Source: CBDCIS01 sp965217565 (lineage in GTDB: Bacteria; Chloroflexota; Dehalococcoidia; Lucifugimonadales; CATOSD01). Taken from it: a DNA stretch of 64,000 bases. The notes beneath the pieces are model-generated. The model did no database searches, was not told where the DNA came from, and saw only the letters and a program-made list of their open reading frames with translations. This document shows, piece after piece, positions 1-8,506 of this stretch (position 1 is its first letter; each line of letters starts with the position of its first letter). The stretch is from NCBI GenBank assembly GCA_965217565.1, contig CBDCIS010000004.1:124001-188000 (forward strand), read 5' to 3'. Both the position numbers and the translations under genes were made by a program.

Positions 1-323
1 ACTTCATTATAGTGTCCAAGGGGGTAATCCGCTCGTCCAGCGACCAGAGCATCCTCCAGGGCATATCGAGGATGACCGTATTCGACCTTGCGGCTCAGCT
101 TGGTATCCCCGTCGTGGAAGAGGACCTGCAGCCTTACGACGCCTATACAGCGGACGAGGCTTTCTTGACCAACTCCATATATCAACTGTTGCCGGTAAGC
201 AGCGTTGACAAGAGGCAGTTGGGAGACGAGGTCCCAGGCCCCGTTAGCAAGCGGCTGTTGGCCGCGTGGAGCGAGCTTGTTGGGGTAGATATAGCTGACC
301 AGGCGCTCCAAACGCCTAGATAG
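1..323 (+). CDS. Class-IV PLP aminotransferase, C-terminal part (cut by window edge)
   Basis: The reading frame is open to the first base of the window, so only about the last 107 residues are seen. They match, segment by segment, the C-terminus of the class-IV aminotransferase at 35.3 kb: a GVI strand, ILQGIS versus VLPGIS, LGIPVxEEDLxPYDxYxADEAFLT, and DEVPGPVSKRLLAAWSELVGV. Class-IV (fold type IV) enzymes include branched-chain and D-amino-acid aminotransferases and aminodeoxychorismate lyase; the lysine-bearing N-terminal half is outside the window, so the substrate cannot be judged. It is followed by a class-III aminotransferase on the same strand. Confidence 0.85.
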   Translation, partial: FIIVSKGVIRSSSDQSILQGISRMTVFDLAAQLGIPVVEEDLQPYDAYTADEAFLTNSIYQLLPVSSVDKRQLGDEVPGPVSKRLLAAWSELVGVDIADQALQTPR

Positions 324-418
324 CGGGTCACAGTCCGCCCACCTCGAGCGGAAGGTCGATTTGGGTTCAGGCAGGAAGACTACGTTCGTGATCACATAGA
401 CAACTGTGAGGTTTGAGC

Positions 419-1762
419 TTGCAAGAAGAGAGACGCTACAAAGCCACTACTCCGAAATCGCGTTCCCTGAACCTGGAGGCCGCCAACTTCATGCCAGGCG
501 GGAATACCCGAACCGTCCTCCACTACGACCCCTACCCTGCCTTCATCGCAAGAGGCGAAGGATGTCGTATCTACGATGTTGACGGGAACGAGCGAATAGA
601 TTTCCTAAACAACCAGACCGCGCTGCTATTGGGTCACGCCAATCCAGCGGTTGTAGAAGCGGTATCCGAGCAGATGCCCTTGGGGAACGCGTTTTCCGGG
701 CCAACTGAGAACCAGACCAGGCTGGCGCAGATCATATGTCATCGGGTCCCCGGGGTGGAACATGTACGTTTCGCCAACTCTGGGACTGAGGCGGTTATGA
801 ATGCGGTACGGGCAGCTATGGCCTTCACTGGAAAGGAGGTCATCGGGAAGTTCGAAGGCGGCTACCACGGCACCTCCGACACTCTCTCCATCAGCGTGGG
901 ACCGCCACTCGAGCAGGCCGGCGCTCCCGACCGGCCATCGGGCTACCTTCAGACTCAGCTAACTCAAGGCGGCGCGGGCATTCCTCGTTGGGTGCTGGAG
1001 CAGGTGATAGTGCTGCCGTTCAACGACTTCGCGGCTACGAGAAGGCTCATCGAGGAGAATGCCCGCGAGATGGCTGCGGTCATAATAGATCCGGTGCTGG
1101 CCTCCTCGGGATATCCGCCCGTCAGGGATGATTTTCTGAACAAACTGCGCGATCTCACCAACCAACTCGGCATCCTACTCATCTTCGACGAGGTCATCAG
1201 CCTGAGAGTCGCCACCGGTGGAGCGCAGGACTTATACAACATAACCCCGGACATGACCACAATGGGCAAGTTCATCGGCGGCGGCTTCCCGGTTGGCGCT
1301 TTCGGAGGACGCCGCGATATTATGGGGCTATTCGATCCAACGAAGGCGCATCTCGCGGTGGCCCAAAGCGGCACCTTCAGCGCCAACCCCGTTACGATGG
1401 CGGCAGGCGTAGCAACAATGGCGCAACTGACCCCAGACGTTTACACCCGTCTGTCGGACCTTGGAGACACGCTGCGGGCGAAACTGCAAACCCTTTTCGA
1501 CGAACTGGATTTTCCGGCCCAGGTGGCCGGGTTGGGTTCTCTCTTCCAAATACACTTCACGCGAGAGGAGCTCGTGAATTATCGCTCTGCCGCGTCCGCT
1601 GATAAGGCGCTGGAACACGAGATGTTTCTTGGCCTGATGAACGAGGGAATACTGATAGGAGCCTCGTGCCAAGGGAACCTATCGACACCGATGGGAATCG
1701 AGGAGGTAGACGCGCTTGTGGAGGCGGTGCGTCGTGTGATTCAGCGGATGCCCCCACAATGA
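419..1762 (+). CDS. Class-III aminotransferase, glutamate-1-semialdehyde aminomutase-like
   Basis: A PLP-dependent fold-type I enzyme of about 447 residues, the usual length for this family. Visible motifs are NSGTEAVMNAVRAA (PLP phosphate region), FEGGYHGTSD (ring-stacking region), FDEVISLR (the PLP-nitrogen Asp) and TTMGKFIGGGFPVGAFGG, whose Lys should be the Schiff-base lysine. These resemble HemL, but no other haem gene is nearby, so a catabolic amino-group transfer is as likely. GTGAGG at 406-411 fits the TTG at 419 better than the in-frame TTG at 413. A convergent class-III paralogue lies immediately downstream, about 43 bp away. Confidence 0.85.
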   Translation: MQEERRYKATTPKSRSLNLEAANFMPGGNTRTVLHYDPYPAFIARGEGCRIYDVDGNERIDFLNNQTALLLGHANPAVVEAVSEQMPLGNAFSGPTENQTRLAQIICHRVPGVEHVRFANSGTEAVMNAVRAAMAFTGKEVIGKFEGGYHGTSDTLSISVGPPLEQAGAPDRPSGYLQTQLTQGGAGIPRWVLEQVIVLPFNDFAATRRLIEENAREMAAVIIDPVLASSGYPPVRDDFLNKLRDLTNQLGILLIFDEVISLRVATGGAQDLYNITPDMTTMGKFIGGGFPVGAFGGRRDIMGLFDPTKAHLAVAQSGTFSANPVTMAAGVATMAQLTPDVYTRLSDLGDTLRAKLQTLFDELDFPAQVAGLGSLFQIHFTREELVNYRSAASADKALEHEMFLGLMNEGILIGASCQGNLSTPMGIEEVDALVEAVRRVIQRMPPQ

Positions 1763-1788
1763 AATCTCAGCGAGGGCATGGAGCTCGG

Positions 1789-1807
1789 TTGCGCGGGCGC
1801 CGCGCCT
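1789..1807. terminator. Possible bidirectional hairpin between convergent genes
   Basis: GCGCGG-gcg-CCGCGC at 1791-1805 forms a 6-bp GC stem with a 3-nt loop in the short gap between two convergent aminotransferase genes. There is no U-run on either side, so a factor-independent terminator is only a possibility. Confidence 0.3.
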
Positions 1808-3146
1808 ACCTTAAAGCCGACTGATGCTCTCTCAGGAAGCCGGTGGTGGCGTCGATGGTCCTCTGCACGTCCTCGTCGGTGTGGGCGGCGTACAGGTAGT
1901 TGCGGGCCGCCCTGGCCGGCTGGACGAAGATTCCGTTGTTGAGCATGTGCCGGGCGTAGGCCTCGAACTTCCGCATTCCGCCGCTTTCCTGGTAGCGCAG
2001 TATGTCCCGGTAGTTGGAGGGCGCTTCCCTCTCGAAGTACAGCCCCCACACTGAGCCGTAGCCGTAGCAGGTCGCTTCCAGCCCCAACTCATCGATGACG
2101 CCGTTGACGGCTTCTCTCAGTGTGTCACCCATCTCGTAGAGACGCTCGTAGAAGCCCGGTCTGCCGAGAATCTCGATAGTCTTCAGCGTGGCCGCCGCCG
2201 AGAGGGGGTTGCCGTTGTAGGTACCCGAGAAGAACGCGGGGCCATCCGGGGCAAGGGTGGACATGAACTCTTCGCGCCCGGTGACGGCGGAAATCACGTA
2301 TCCGTTGGCCATGGACTTGCCGTAAACCGCCATGTCCGCCTCTATCTCCCACTTTCTCTGAAGCCCCCCGAGGTCGTGTCTGAAACCGGTGATTATCTCG
2401 TCCAGCACGAGGGGAATGTCGCACGACTGGCATAGCTCCTGTAGTCCCTTCAGGAATCCGGGCTTTGGAAGGATTCCATGGCCGTGCACGATGGGCTCCA
2501 CGATGACGCACGCTATCTCGCGTTTCTCCCTTTCGAGGCGCTCGCTTGCGGCGTCCAGGTCGTTGTATGGCAGCACGATGGTGTGGTCGAGGATGGCGGG
2601 AAGGACTCCTGAGGTGTCGGCCACGGTGTTGGGGCTCGACATCGGCCCCGCGGTATCGAGAGTGGGCTTGCTGCTGATGGCCAGGCCGTCCGCCCAGCCG
2701 TGGTAGCCCCCTTCGAACTTCACGACCTTCCAGCGGCCGGTGTAGGTGCGCGCCATGCGCACAGCGTATTGCAGGGTGTCAGTGCCCGCGTTGCAGAAGG
2801 CGCTCTGCTCGGCGCAGGGGATAATCTCTCTCAGCTTCTTGGTAAGCTCGACCTCGAGGACGTGCGGCTGGGCCACCTGAACGCCCCGAGTCGAGATGGT
2901 TTCGATTACCGCCTCATCCAACTCGTCATACGAGTGACCCAGGATAATGGGGCCTGCCCCGGCGTTATAGTCTATGTACTCGTTGCCGTCCAAGTCCCAC
3001 AGCCTATTGCCCTTGGCTCGCTCTATGTAAAAGAGGTCTTGCTCCCAGCTTTTGCCGTCGGGTGTGCCGCCAGGCGAGTATCGGCGCGCCTCCTCGAAGT
3101 AGGCCCGCGACCTGGACAGGTTCACCTCTAACGCAATATCAATCAT
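1806..3146 (-). CDS. Class-III aminotransferase, glutamate-1-semialdehyde aminomutase-like (paralogue 2)
   Basis: Encodes 446 residues. Motifs in order: SPGGTPDGK, CNAGTDTLQYAVRMAR, FEGGYHGWADG, LVLDEIITGFR (PLP-nitrogen Asp), and AVYGKSMANGY with the probable PLP lysine, then FFSGTYNGNPLSAAA. It shares architecture with the convergent gene at 0.4-1.8 kb but is clearly diverged. The start is supported by GAGG about 6 nt upstream of ATG. HemL-type isomerisation or a class-III transamination of an omega-amino acid are both possible; the GKSMANGY active-site context differs from the GKIIGGG of true HemL, which leans toward a catabolic aminotransferase. Confidence 0.85.
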   Translation of the reverse strand: MIDIALEVNLSRSRAYFEEARRYSPGGTPDGKSWEQDLFYIERAKGNRLWDLDGNEYIDYNAGAGPIILGHSYDELDEAVIETISTRGVQVAQPHVLEVELTKKLREIIPCAEQSAFCNAGTDTLQYAVRMARTYTGRWKVVKFEGGYHGWADGLAISSKPTLDTAGPMSSPNTVADTSGVLPAILDHTIVLPYNDLDAASERLEREKREIACVIVEPIVHGHGILPKPGFLKGLQELCQSCDIPLVLDEIITGFRHDLGGLQRKWEIEADMAVYGKSMANGYVISAVTGREEFMSTLAPDGPAFFSGTYNGNPLSAAATLKTIEILGRPGFYERLYEMGDTLREAVNGVIDELGLEATCYGYGSVWGLYFEREAPSNYRDILRYQESGGMRKFEAYARHMLNNGIFVQPARAARNYLYAAHTDEDVQRTIDATTGFLREHQSALR

Positions 3147-3290
3147 GGAATACCTCTAACCCGGGTCTGAGTGACAATAAGCTGTTGCCATTTCTGGAAA
3201 TCTATAACCTCTGGTATTCGATGTCAAGCCTGTGAGCGCGTGGCCTTGCGGGGACAAACCGTTGTGGTTGCGGGCGTATTATTCTGCGTG

Positions 3291-3485
3291 TTACCTTTTG
3301 TGCGTACCCAAAATAGTTGCAATCGAAATGCCGAGGCCAGCCCCGATTGCAATACCTACGCCTATGTTGTCCATAGCAACACCTACGACAATGCCTACGG
3401 TTATGCCTATCCCGACGCCAAGACTCAGGCCCATTGAGACATACTTGCTTTGCTCTCCGGATTGCTTCTGATATTCGTTGTCCAT
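3291..3485 (-). CDS. Small glycine-zipper membrane protein
   Basis: A 64-residue protein with a polar N-terminus (MDNEYQKQSGEQSKY), then two hydrophobic segments rich in GxxxG-like spacing (residues ~18-38 and ~41-60, with an MDN turn between) and a basic THKR end. This is the glycine-zipper hairpin pattern of small inner-membrane or pore-like proteins. GGAGGC at 3491-3496 lies at good spacing upstream of the ATG at 3485, the main reason to believe it is translated. No function is assigned. It stands alone between an aminotransferase and an alcohol dehydrogenase on the other strand. Confidence 0.55.
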   Translation of the reverse strand: MDNEYQKQSGEQSKYVSMGLSLGVGIGITVGIVVGVAMDNIGVGIAIGAGLGISIATILGTHKR

Positions 3486-3800
3486 CCATCGCCTCCTTGC
3501 CCATATCCTATACTGTTTCTGGGCTTTGAAAAGGCCCAGGGCATCACATCGTTTCACAACTGGGAACCCGTCACGGCGCAGCAAAGCATTACCTGGTTTC
3601 TCAGGGCGAAGCCATCGGGCTTGACCCCCGGTTTCGTGCGCCAAGCAAGCCATACCGCTGGATGGCCTCTGAGGTTCCGGCCGACGCTTGGCACGTCCCC
3701 GGCTGCGGGGGTTCCCAGGCTGGAGAATGGGCCGCCTGCCATTGACTCCGACGGCACAAGTGATAAGCTTACCCGCAAGCACTCTCAGGAGGTTGTTCTC
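3486..3800. other. Intergenic stretch, nothing recognised
   Basis: About 315 bp between the divergent glycine-zipper gene and the alcohol dehydrogenase gene. The start site and Shine-Dalgarno of the latter lie at its right end. No RNA, repeat or clear promoter was recognised. Confidence 0.5.
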
Positions 3801-4814
3801 ATGCGCGCCGCGGTTTACAAAGGCAGTCAGAAGTTTGATATCGAAGAGAGGGCTGACCCGACTCCTGGAGCAGGACAGGTTGTGGTGGACGTTGCATTCT
3901 GCGCCATCTGTGGGACCGACGTTCACGCCTTCATGTATGACATCGCCCCGCCCGGCACTGTGATGGGGCACGAGTACTCGGGAACCGTATCCCAGATTGG
4001 CCCGGGCGTAACAAAGTGGCAAATCGGTGACAGGGTTGTAGGCGGCGGTGGCGAACCGCCTGCCGGGGTTGGCGCAATGCGAGGGCCGAGATACAACTAC
4101 CGCACGGAGGGTTTCGCAAGCGCTGACGTCCGGGCATACGCGGAGAAGGTGGTTATGGAGGAGTGGCAACCGATACCTCTTCCCGAGGGCGTATCCGACG
4201 TGGAGGCCGCCATGTGCGAACCGTGCGCGGTGACGGTCCGCGCGGTCAGGCTTTCCCAGATGAAGCTGGGAGATTCGGTGGCAGTGCTGGGAGCGGGACC
4301 CATCGGCCTGCTGTGTATGCAGGTCGCCAGGGCCGCCGGAGCAAGCAAGGTTATCGTCTCGGAACCCGTTCGGGCCAGGGCCGAAGCCGCTCGAAAGTTG
4401 GGGGCTGATGCGGTTCTCGACCCTACCACGGAGGACGTGTCGGCGCGGATGGTAGAGCTTACAGATGGCATCGGCCCCGACGTGGTGTTCGAGTGCGCCG
4501 CCGCCAAGGGCACGCTGGACAGCGCAATGGACATGGTGAAGCGCGGAGGCCAGGTGATGCTTGTGGCGATAGTCTGGGAACCGACGGACGTTCTGCCGCC
4601 CAACTGGATGGCCCGCGAGGTCAGCCTAAAGTCCTCATTTGGCACTCAGCCGGAGGATTGGCGCATCGCGCTGGAGCTTATACGCGCAGGCAAGGTCTCA
4701 ATGGAACCACTGGTGTCAGAAGCCAGTTTTCTGCCTCTCGACAACATCCAGGAGGCGTTCGAGGCGCTCCGCAATCCATCGAATCAAGTACAGATGGTAG
4801 TGAAACACGGCTGA
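3801..4814 (+). CDS. Zinc-type alcohol/polyol dehydrogenase (MDR family)
   Basis: A 337-residue medium-chain dehydrogenase. The catalytic zinc site is visible as CAICGTDVH (Cys near residue 36), GHEYSG (His-Glu) and the later MCEPCAV segment. The Rossmann NAD(P) motif is VAVLGAGPIGLL. The family's usual structural-zinc lobe of four closely spaced cysteines is absent: between GDRVV and the GFASADVRAYAEKV segment there is only a short Gly/Pro/Arg-rich loop. It therefore resembles the sorbitol/threonine-dehydrogenase-like branch without structural zinc. CAGGAGG at 3786-3792 precedes the ATG. Substrate unknown. Confidence 0.85.
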   Translation: MRAAVYKGSQKFDIEERADPTPGAGQVVVDVAFCAICGTDVHAFMYDIAPPGTVMGHEYSGTVSQIGPGVTKWQIGDRVVGGGGEPPAGVGAMRGPRYNYRTEGFASADVRAYAEKVVMEEWQPIPLPEGVSDVEAAMCEPCAVTVRAVRLSQMKLGDSVAVLGAGPIGLLCMQVARAAGASKVIVSEPVRARAEAARKLGADAVLDPTTEDVSARMVELTDGIGPDVVFECAAAKGTLDSAMDMVKRGGQVMLVAIVWEPTDVLPPNWMAREVSLKSSFGTQPEDWRIALELIRAGKVSMEPLVSEASFLPLDNIQEAFEALRNPSNQVQMVVKHG

Positions 4815-4835
4815 CGAAAAACACGTCCAACCTAC

Positions 4836-4919
4836 GGAGTAGCATCGGAATAGGCAGAGGAGCATGACTTAGGACCACGTGCCGCAAGGCGCGGGAGTTC
4901 GAGTCTCCCCTTCCCCACC
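4836..4919 (+). tRNA. tRNA-Leu (anticodon TAG), degenerate or remnant
   Basis: The 3' half is tRNA-Leu-like: anticodon loop CTTAGGA (4868-4874, anticodon TAG), long variable arm TGCC-GCAA-GGC, T-stem GGGAG (4893-4897), loop TTCGAGT, T-stem CTCCC, then CTTCCCC-A-CC. A D-arm-like piece (ATCGGAATAGGCAGAGG) lies upstream. The anticodon stem has two mismatches, and the 5' acceptor strand before it pairs with CTTCCCC at only about four of seven positions. It is probably a decayed tRNA-Leu or the 3' half left by an integration. A covariance-model scan would decide. Confidence 0.4.
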
Positions 4920-4955
4920 TCGTATAGGCTTTTAACCTTGCGGAGACAGTAATAA

Positions 4956-5945
4956 ATGGAGAGCGCCATTTACACTCCAGAGGGCTATACGGATCGAATA
5001 CGACAAGAGCTCGGAAACTGCCTCATTGAGACGAATATTTCTCAAGGTGAGAAGTTCATTGGCAAAGTACGGGATCGATACGATCTTGGGGATCGTATGG
5101 TACTCATCACCACCGACCGACAGAGTGCCTTCGACCGGGTGCTGGCCGCTATCCCCTTCAAAGGGCAGGTCCTCAACATGACGAGCGAATGGTGGTTTGA
5201 ACAGACCCGGCATATTGTGCCAAATCATGTTCTATCCATGCCCGATCCAAACGTCACAATTGCCAAGAAATGTACCGTCTTCCCGATTGAGTTCGTGGTG
5301 CGTGGATACATCACCGGAACCACGAGCACCTCCCTCTGGACGGTCTACCAGAGTGGTCGGCGTCACTACTGTGGCAACGATTTGCCCGACGGCCTAATGA
5401 AAAACCAGAAGCTCCCGACGAATTACCTCACACCGACCACCAAGGAGGAGGATCACGACCGTCCGATCAGCCCTGACGAGATCGTGTCCGAGAACTGGAT
5501 GACGGCCGATGATTGGGAACAATGTAGCCGCATCGCGCAGGAACTTTTCGCTTTCGGTCAAGCCAAGGCCGCCGAGCAAGGCCTAGTTCTCGTCGATACC
5601 AAATATGAGATGGGCCGTGACGAGAACGGTGAGATCCTTCTGATAGACGAGATGCACACCCCTGATTCTAGTCGCTACTGGATCGCCGACTCTTATCAAC
5701 AGCGCATGCGGGAGGGACGGGAACCCGACAACGTCGACAAAGAATTCCTCCGGCTCTGGTTCATGGAGAACTGCAACCCCTACGAGGATGAGGTCCTACC
5801 ACCAGCACCGTATGACCTTGTAATCGAGCTCTCAAGACGCTACATCTACCTTTACGAGAAGATCACCGGTCGCTCTTTCGAGTTTCCAGAGGCGGACCAA
5901 CCGATCGAGACACGTTTGGAAAGCAACCTTGAAGGAATCACATGA
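4956..5945 (+). CDS. purC: Phosphoribosylaminoimidazole-succinocarboxamide synthase
   Basis: SAICAR synthetase of purine biosynthesis: joins CAIR and aspartate with ATP. The 329 residues fit the longer form of the enzyme. Diagnostic segments are GKVRDRYDLGDRMVLITTDRQSAFDR (nucleotide-binding N-lobe), PIEFVVRGYITGTTSTSLW, and KYEMGRDENGEILLIDEMHTPDSSRYW. It is a single-gene purine entry with no other pur gene around it, and it begins 37 bp after the degenerate tRNA-Leu. Base composition looks lower in G+C than the bulk of the window (judged by eye), which together with the tRNA suggests import. A HAD gene follows within 8 bp. Confidence 0.93.
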   Translation: MESAIYTPEGYTDRIRQELGNCLIETNISQGEKFIGKVRDRYDLGDRMVLITTDRQSAFDRVLAAIPFKGQVLNMTSEWWFEQTRHIVPNHVLSMPDPNVTIAKKCTVFPIEFVVRGYITGTTSTSLWTVYQSGRRHYCGNDLPDGLMKNQKLPTNYLTPTTKEEDHDRPISPDEIVSENWMTADDWEQCSRIAQELFAFGQAKAAEQGLVLVDTKYEMGRDENGEILLIDEMHTPDSSRYWIADSYQQRMREGREPDNVDKEFLRLWFMENCNPYEDEVLPPAPYDLVIELSRRYIYLYEKITGRSFEFPEADQPIETRLESNLEGIT

Positions 5946-5952
5946 AGGTATA

Positions 5953-6612
5953 GTGAAAAAGTACATTCTCTTTGACCATGATGGGATTTTAGTCGAAACA
6001 GAACAGTGGTATTACCTTGCAAACAAACGAGCGCTGGCATCTCTCGGAATTGATCTCCCACGAGACGCATATTTGGTGAATATGGCCAATGGAGTTTCCG
6101 CGTGGGAGGCGGCACGAGTTTCAGGAATATCCGAATCTGAAATTAATCGTGGCCGAGAACTAAGAAACCGGTACTACCAAGAATACCTGATCACCGAAGA
6201 CATCGAAATCGAGGGTGTCTTGGAAACGCTAGACGTACTCGCAGGTGAGTACAGGATGGGCATAATTACTACCTCCAAATCACCTGATTTCGCCCTAATA
6301 CACGAAAGGCGATCCATCCTGGATCATATGGAATTCTATTTAACTCGGGAGGATTACGAGCGAGCTAAACCACATCCCGAGCCCTATCTAAGAGGACTCC
6401 AGCGCTTTGGTGCTACTGCCGCTGAAACGGTGATTATTGAAGACTCGGCGAGAGGGTTGAAGTCGGCAATAGCGGCGGGTATTGACTGCATCGTGGTTGC
6501 AAACGAGTTCACTGCAGCTCACGATTTGTCCAAAGCAACTGCCAAGGTCGCTACGTTTAGGGAATTGCCATCTACCATAAAGGGCTTAGCAAGTTTAGCC
6601 AGGCGACGCTGA
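5953..6612 (+). CDS. HAD-superfamily hydrolase (phosphoglycolate phosphatase/beta-phosphoglucomutase-like)
   Basis: Encodes 219 residues with all four HAD motifs: I, ILFDHDGILVE (DxD near residues 8-10); II, IITTSKS; III, ERAKPHPEPY (Lys); IV, VIIEDSARGL. Motif I reads DHDGI where most members have DxDGT. The GTG at 5953 (MKKYILFDHDG) puts the motif at the normal distance from the N-terminus; an in-frame TTG at 5929 would overlap purC. The A+T content looks visibly higher than the window average. Co-transcribed with purC. Substrate unknown. Confidence 0.8.
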   Translation: MKKYILFDHDGILVETEQWYYLANKRALASLGIDLPRDAYLVNMANGVSAWEAARVSGISESEINRGRELRNRYYQEYLITEDIEIEGVLETLDVLAGEYRMGIITTSKSPDFALIHERRSILDHMEFYLTREDYERAKPHPEPYLRGLQRFGATAAETVIIEDSARGLKSAIAAGIDCIVVANEFTAAHDLSKATAKVATFRELPSTIKGLASLARRR

Positions 6613-6944
6613 AAAGCGCGCGCCTGCTAAGAGCGTTAGGTCTTAGAAGACGAGAGTCATGAACCTATCCCGAAATCCTTGACAGTGTGGTCATGAAGCA
6701 GGCGATAGTCAGGAATGCGATGTAGACGTCGGAAGCCGGTTCTTCTCATGCTGAGAGAGCTTTCGACGATGGCAGCCCAGATGTTCGTGTGAGGCCAAGT
6801 AGGGCTGGCGGACCGACTCGCTATAGCTGAAACTCCCAGCGGAAAGTTCGCAATTCAGTCTTACACGGCCCACATTTTTCGACCTAATGGTACTGAATTC
6901 ATAACTCCTGAACCTCGACCATCGCCGGTCCCTGGGCGGAGTTC
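6613..6944. other. Intergenic, contains repeat copy A
   Basis: No credible gene. It contains one copy of a three-copy dispersed repeat (6812-6873) and otherwise looks like decayed sequence. Confidence 0.5.
6812..6873 (+). repeat. Dispersed intergenic repeat, copy A
   Basis: Core CAGCGGAAAGTTCGCA followed by ATTCAGTCTTA and a GGCCC end. Near-identical cores occur at ~8507-8574 and ~11523-11592. All three lie in gene-poor intergenic DNA on the same strand. Confidence 0.6.
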
Positions 6945-7067
6945 ATGGCCGAGGAGCCGGCGAAGCCCAAGGGCCGGGGCCGTAAGGCTCAGCCCGCAAC
7001 CCTCTTGATGTTCGAGTGGGTGCTCACATTGGAGCAAGAGCTGGAGCCGGTCGGCGCGGGACGCTAG
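6945..7067 (+). CDS. Possible short basic ORF
   Basis: A 40-codon frame: a Lys/Arg-rich start (MAEEPAKPKGRGRKAQP), then a possible amphipathic helix (ATLLMFEWVLTLEQELE), ending VGAGR. The helix spacing looks protein-like rather than random, but no Shine-Dalgarno is evident and the surroundings look decayed. It could be a remnant of a larger gene. Function unknown. Confidence 0.25.
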   Translation: MAEEPAKPKGRGRKAQPATLLMFEWVLTLEQELEPVGAGR

Positions 7068-7419
7068 GCCGCAACACACAGGGGGAGGTCGTCGCTACGT
7101 CAGCGATGGCCTCTTCCTGCGCAACCAAGTATGCGGCCTTTTTTGTTGCCTTCGATGGCCGGGCATATGGAGAAATTTCCGCGGTTCACGATAATCTTCA
7201 GTCAGACAAGCTATTCATGACCAGTTTTGGCGTGGTATGCGCGGTGTCCGTATGGCACACTGTGGAGGGGGCACCGACGCCAGCCAGGAGACTACGGGAA
7301 CGTCGGTGCACTCTGTACCGTCCTCGAGCACGAAGCCTATGGTAGTCTACGTCCAGGCGAGGTGTGCGGCTGTAACAACGTGGTCTCCTTCCACAACAAA
7401 CCCGGCTCGACCGACAGGG
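7068..7419. other. Intergenic, nothing recognised
   Basis: About 350 bp downstream of the short ORF and beyond the 3' end of the DUF1801 gene. A CT-rich to T6 tract near 7130-7145 is the only notable element; no gene or RNA was recognised. Confidence 0.4.
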
Positions 7420-7869
7420 CTAGTGGAAGGGGTCAGGTGGTGTCAGATGGTCCGCTTCGGCGACTAGCTCGGTCAGCACGACTAAGTCGAGGTCTTCGAG
7501 GCGTCGGAACCCGATGCTTGCTGCGCCGAGTTTCACCTTTCCGAGGCGATCGGCATAGCGGTGGGCGAGGTAGGCGTTGTCGACCGTAGCGTTGACGTAG
7601 ATGCTGTAGTTCCTCTTCTGGCGAGCGAGGCCGACGAGGAACCACTCGACAGTATTTCCCGATGAGCCTGTCTGGTCGATGTGACCGTATCCAATGATTG
7701 ACTGGTGTGTGCCGCCCCAGAACACGCCCTGCCAAAGCACTCGTCGGCGGTCAAGCAGCGCACGGTGGATCGTCCTGTCGACCGATGTCAGGGTGTCGCG
7801 GTGCTCGACGGGAAGCGACGCTAGGTAGGCGTCCGGACTGGTATCGACTATCCGCATCGACTCGCTCAT
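7420..7869 (-). CDS. DUF1801-family protein
   Basis: A 149-residue protein with the DUF1801 (YdhG/YjbR-like fold) pattern: PDAYLASLPVEHRDTLTSVDRTIHRAL at the N-terminus, then VLWQGVFWGGTHQSIIGYG and a conserved aromatic-basic stretch (RQKRNYSIYV). Members are small cytoplasmic proteins of uncertain function, often in stress or antibiotic-related neighbourhoods. Its ATG overlaps the TGA of the upstream SRPBCC gene (ATGA), implying translational coupling. Confidence 0.8.
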   Translation of the reverse strand: MSESMRIVDTSPDAYLASLPVEHRDTLTSVDRTIHRALLDRRRVLWQGVFWGGTHQSIIGYGHIDQTGSSGNTVEWFLVGLARQKRNYSIYVNATVDNAYLAHRYADRLGKVKLGAASIGFRRLEDLDLVVLTELVAEADHLTPPDPFH

Positions 7870-8324
7870 GCCCCTTCCTCCGCATTGGCCAGATCAGAGA
7901 GATCGTTCTGCAAGGTTTCACGGGTTGAACCCAGGAGCTTCTTGCCGATAAGCTTGACGAATACCTTACTGAACAGGCTGTTGGGCTGGACCTCGAAAGA
8001 TGCCGAGACCTAGGTGGTCTCGCCATCCTTAGATTCCCCGAGGCTGTAACGGGTCAAATAGGTTGCTCCGGCCTCGGTCGCGGTCATTGCAAACGAAGTT
8101 GGCTCCCTCCACTCAACAGCTTGGATAGTTTGCGTGTGGCTCTTTCCAAAGACCCTTCGGGTCTGCTTCCACTTCGCGCCGACTCCGGACTTCTCTGAGG
8201 TCAGCCACTCGATCGCTTCGTATGATTTTACTCGACTGGGGTACCGATCCAAATCGATCAACGTACTCCAAGTCTTCTCAATCGATCCTTTGAACTCTTG
8301 CTTGATTGATATCTTCGATGTCAT
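7866..8324 (-). pseudogene. SRPBCC/START-like protein interrupted by an amber codon
   Basis: Residues 1-104 form a polyketide-cyclase/SRPBCC N-terminal part (KQEFKGSIEKTWSTLIDLDRYPSRV, GAKWKQTRRVFG, then beta strands). A TAG at 8010-8012 follows GETT. Beyond it the same frame continues with the expected C-terminal helix (VSASFEVQPNSLFSKVFVKL) for about 48 codons and ends in a TGA that overlaps the DUF1801 start. One substitution (TGG or CAG to TAG) explains the break. It is either a recent pseudogene or a sequencing error. The 4-nt overlap shows the full-length frame was the functional one. Confidence 0.75.
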
Positions 8325-8506
8325 TGCATTGCTACTCCCTAGGGATGACTATAGCATGAGATACTACGGTGTACTAGATGAGAACCTGGCTGGCCCGGCA
8401 GATGGACTCTCCTCATGTCCGACTGGCCGGCGGCTGCCGTCCCCGGCGGAATTGAGGGCCTCCAACCCGGTGGACCGGAGGCTCCCAGAAGTCTATCCAA
8501 GGTTGG

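Noticed and set aside
419..1762. Calling the two class-III aminotransferases hemL
   Set aside because: They resemble glutamate-1-semialdehyde aminomutase, but two diverged copies without other haem genes make a catabolic aminotransferase equally likely.
7420..8324. Toxin-antitoxin pair formed by DUF1801 and SRPBCC genes
   Set aside because: The 4-nt overlap is suggestive, but neither family is a known toxin or antitoxin and the first gene is broken.
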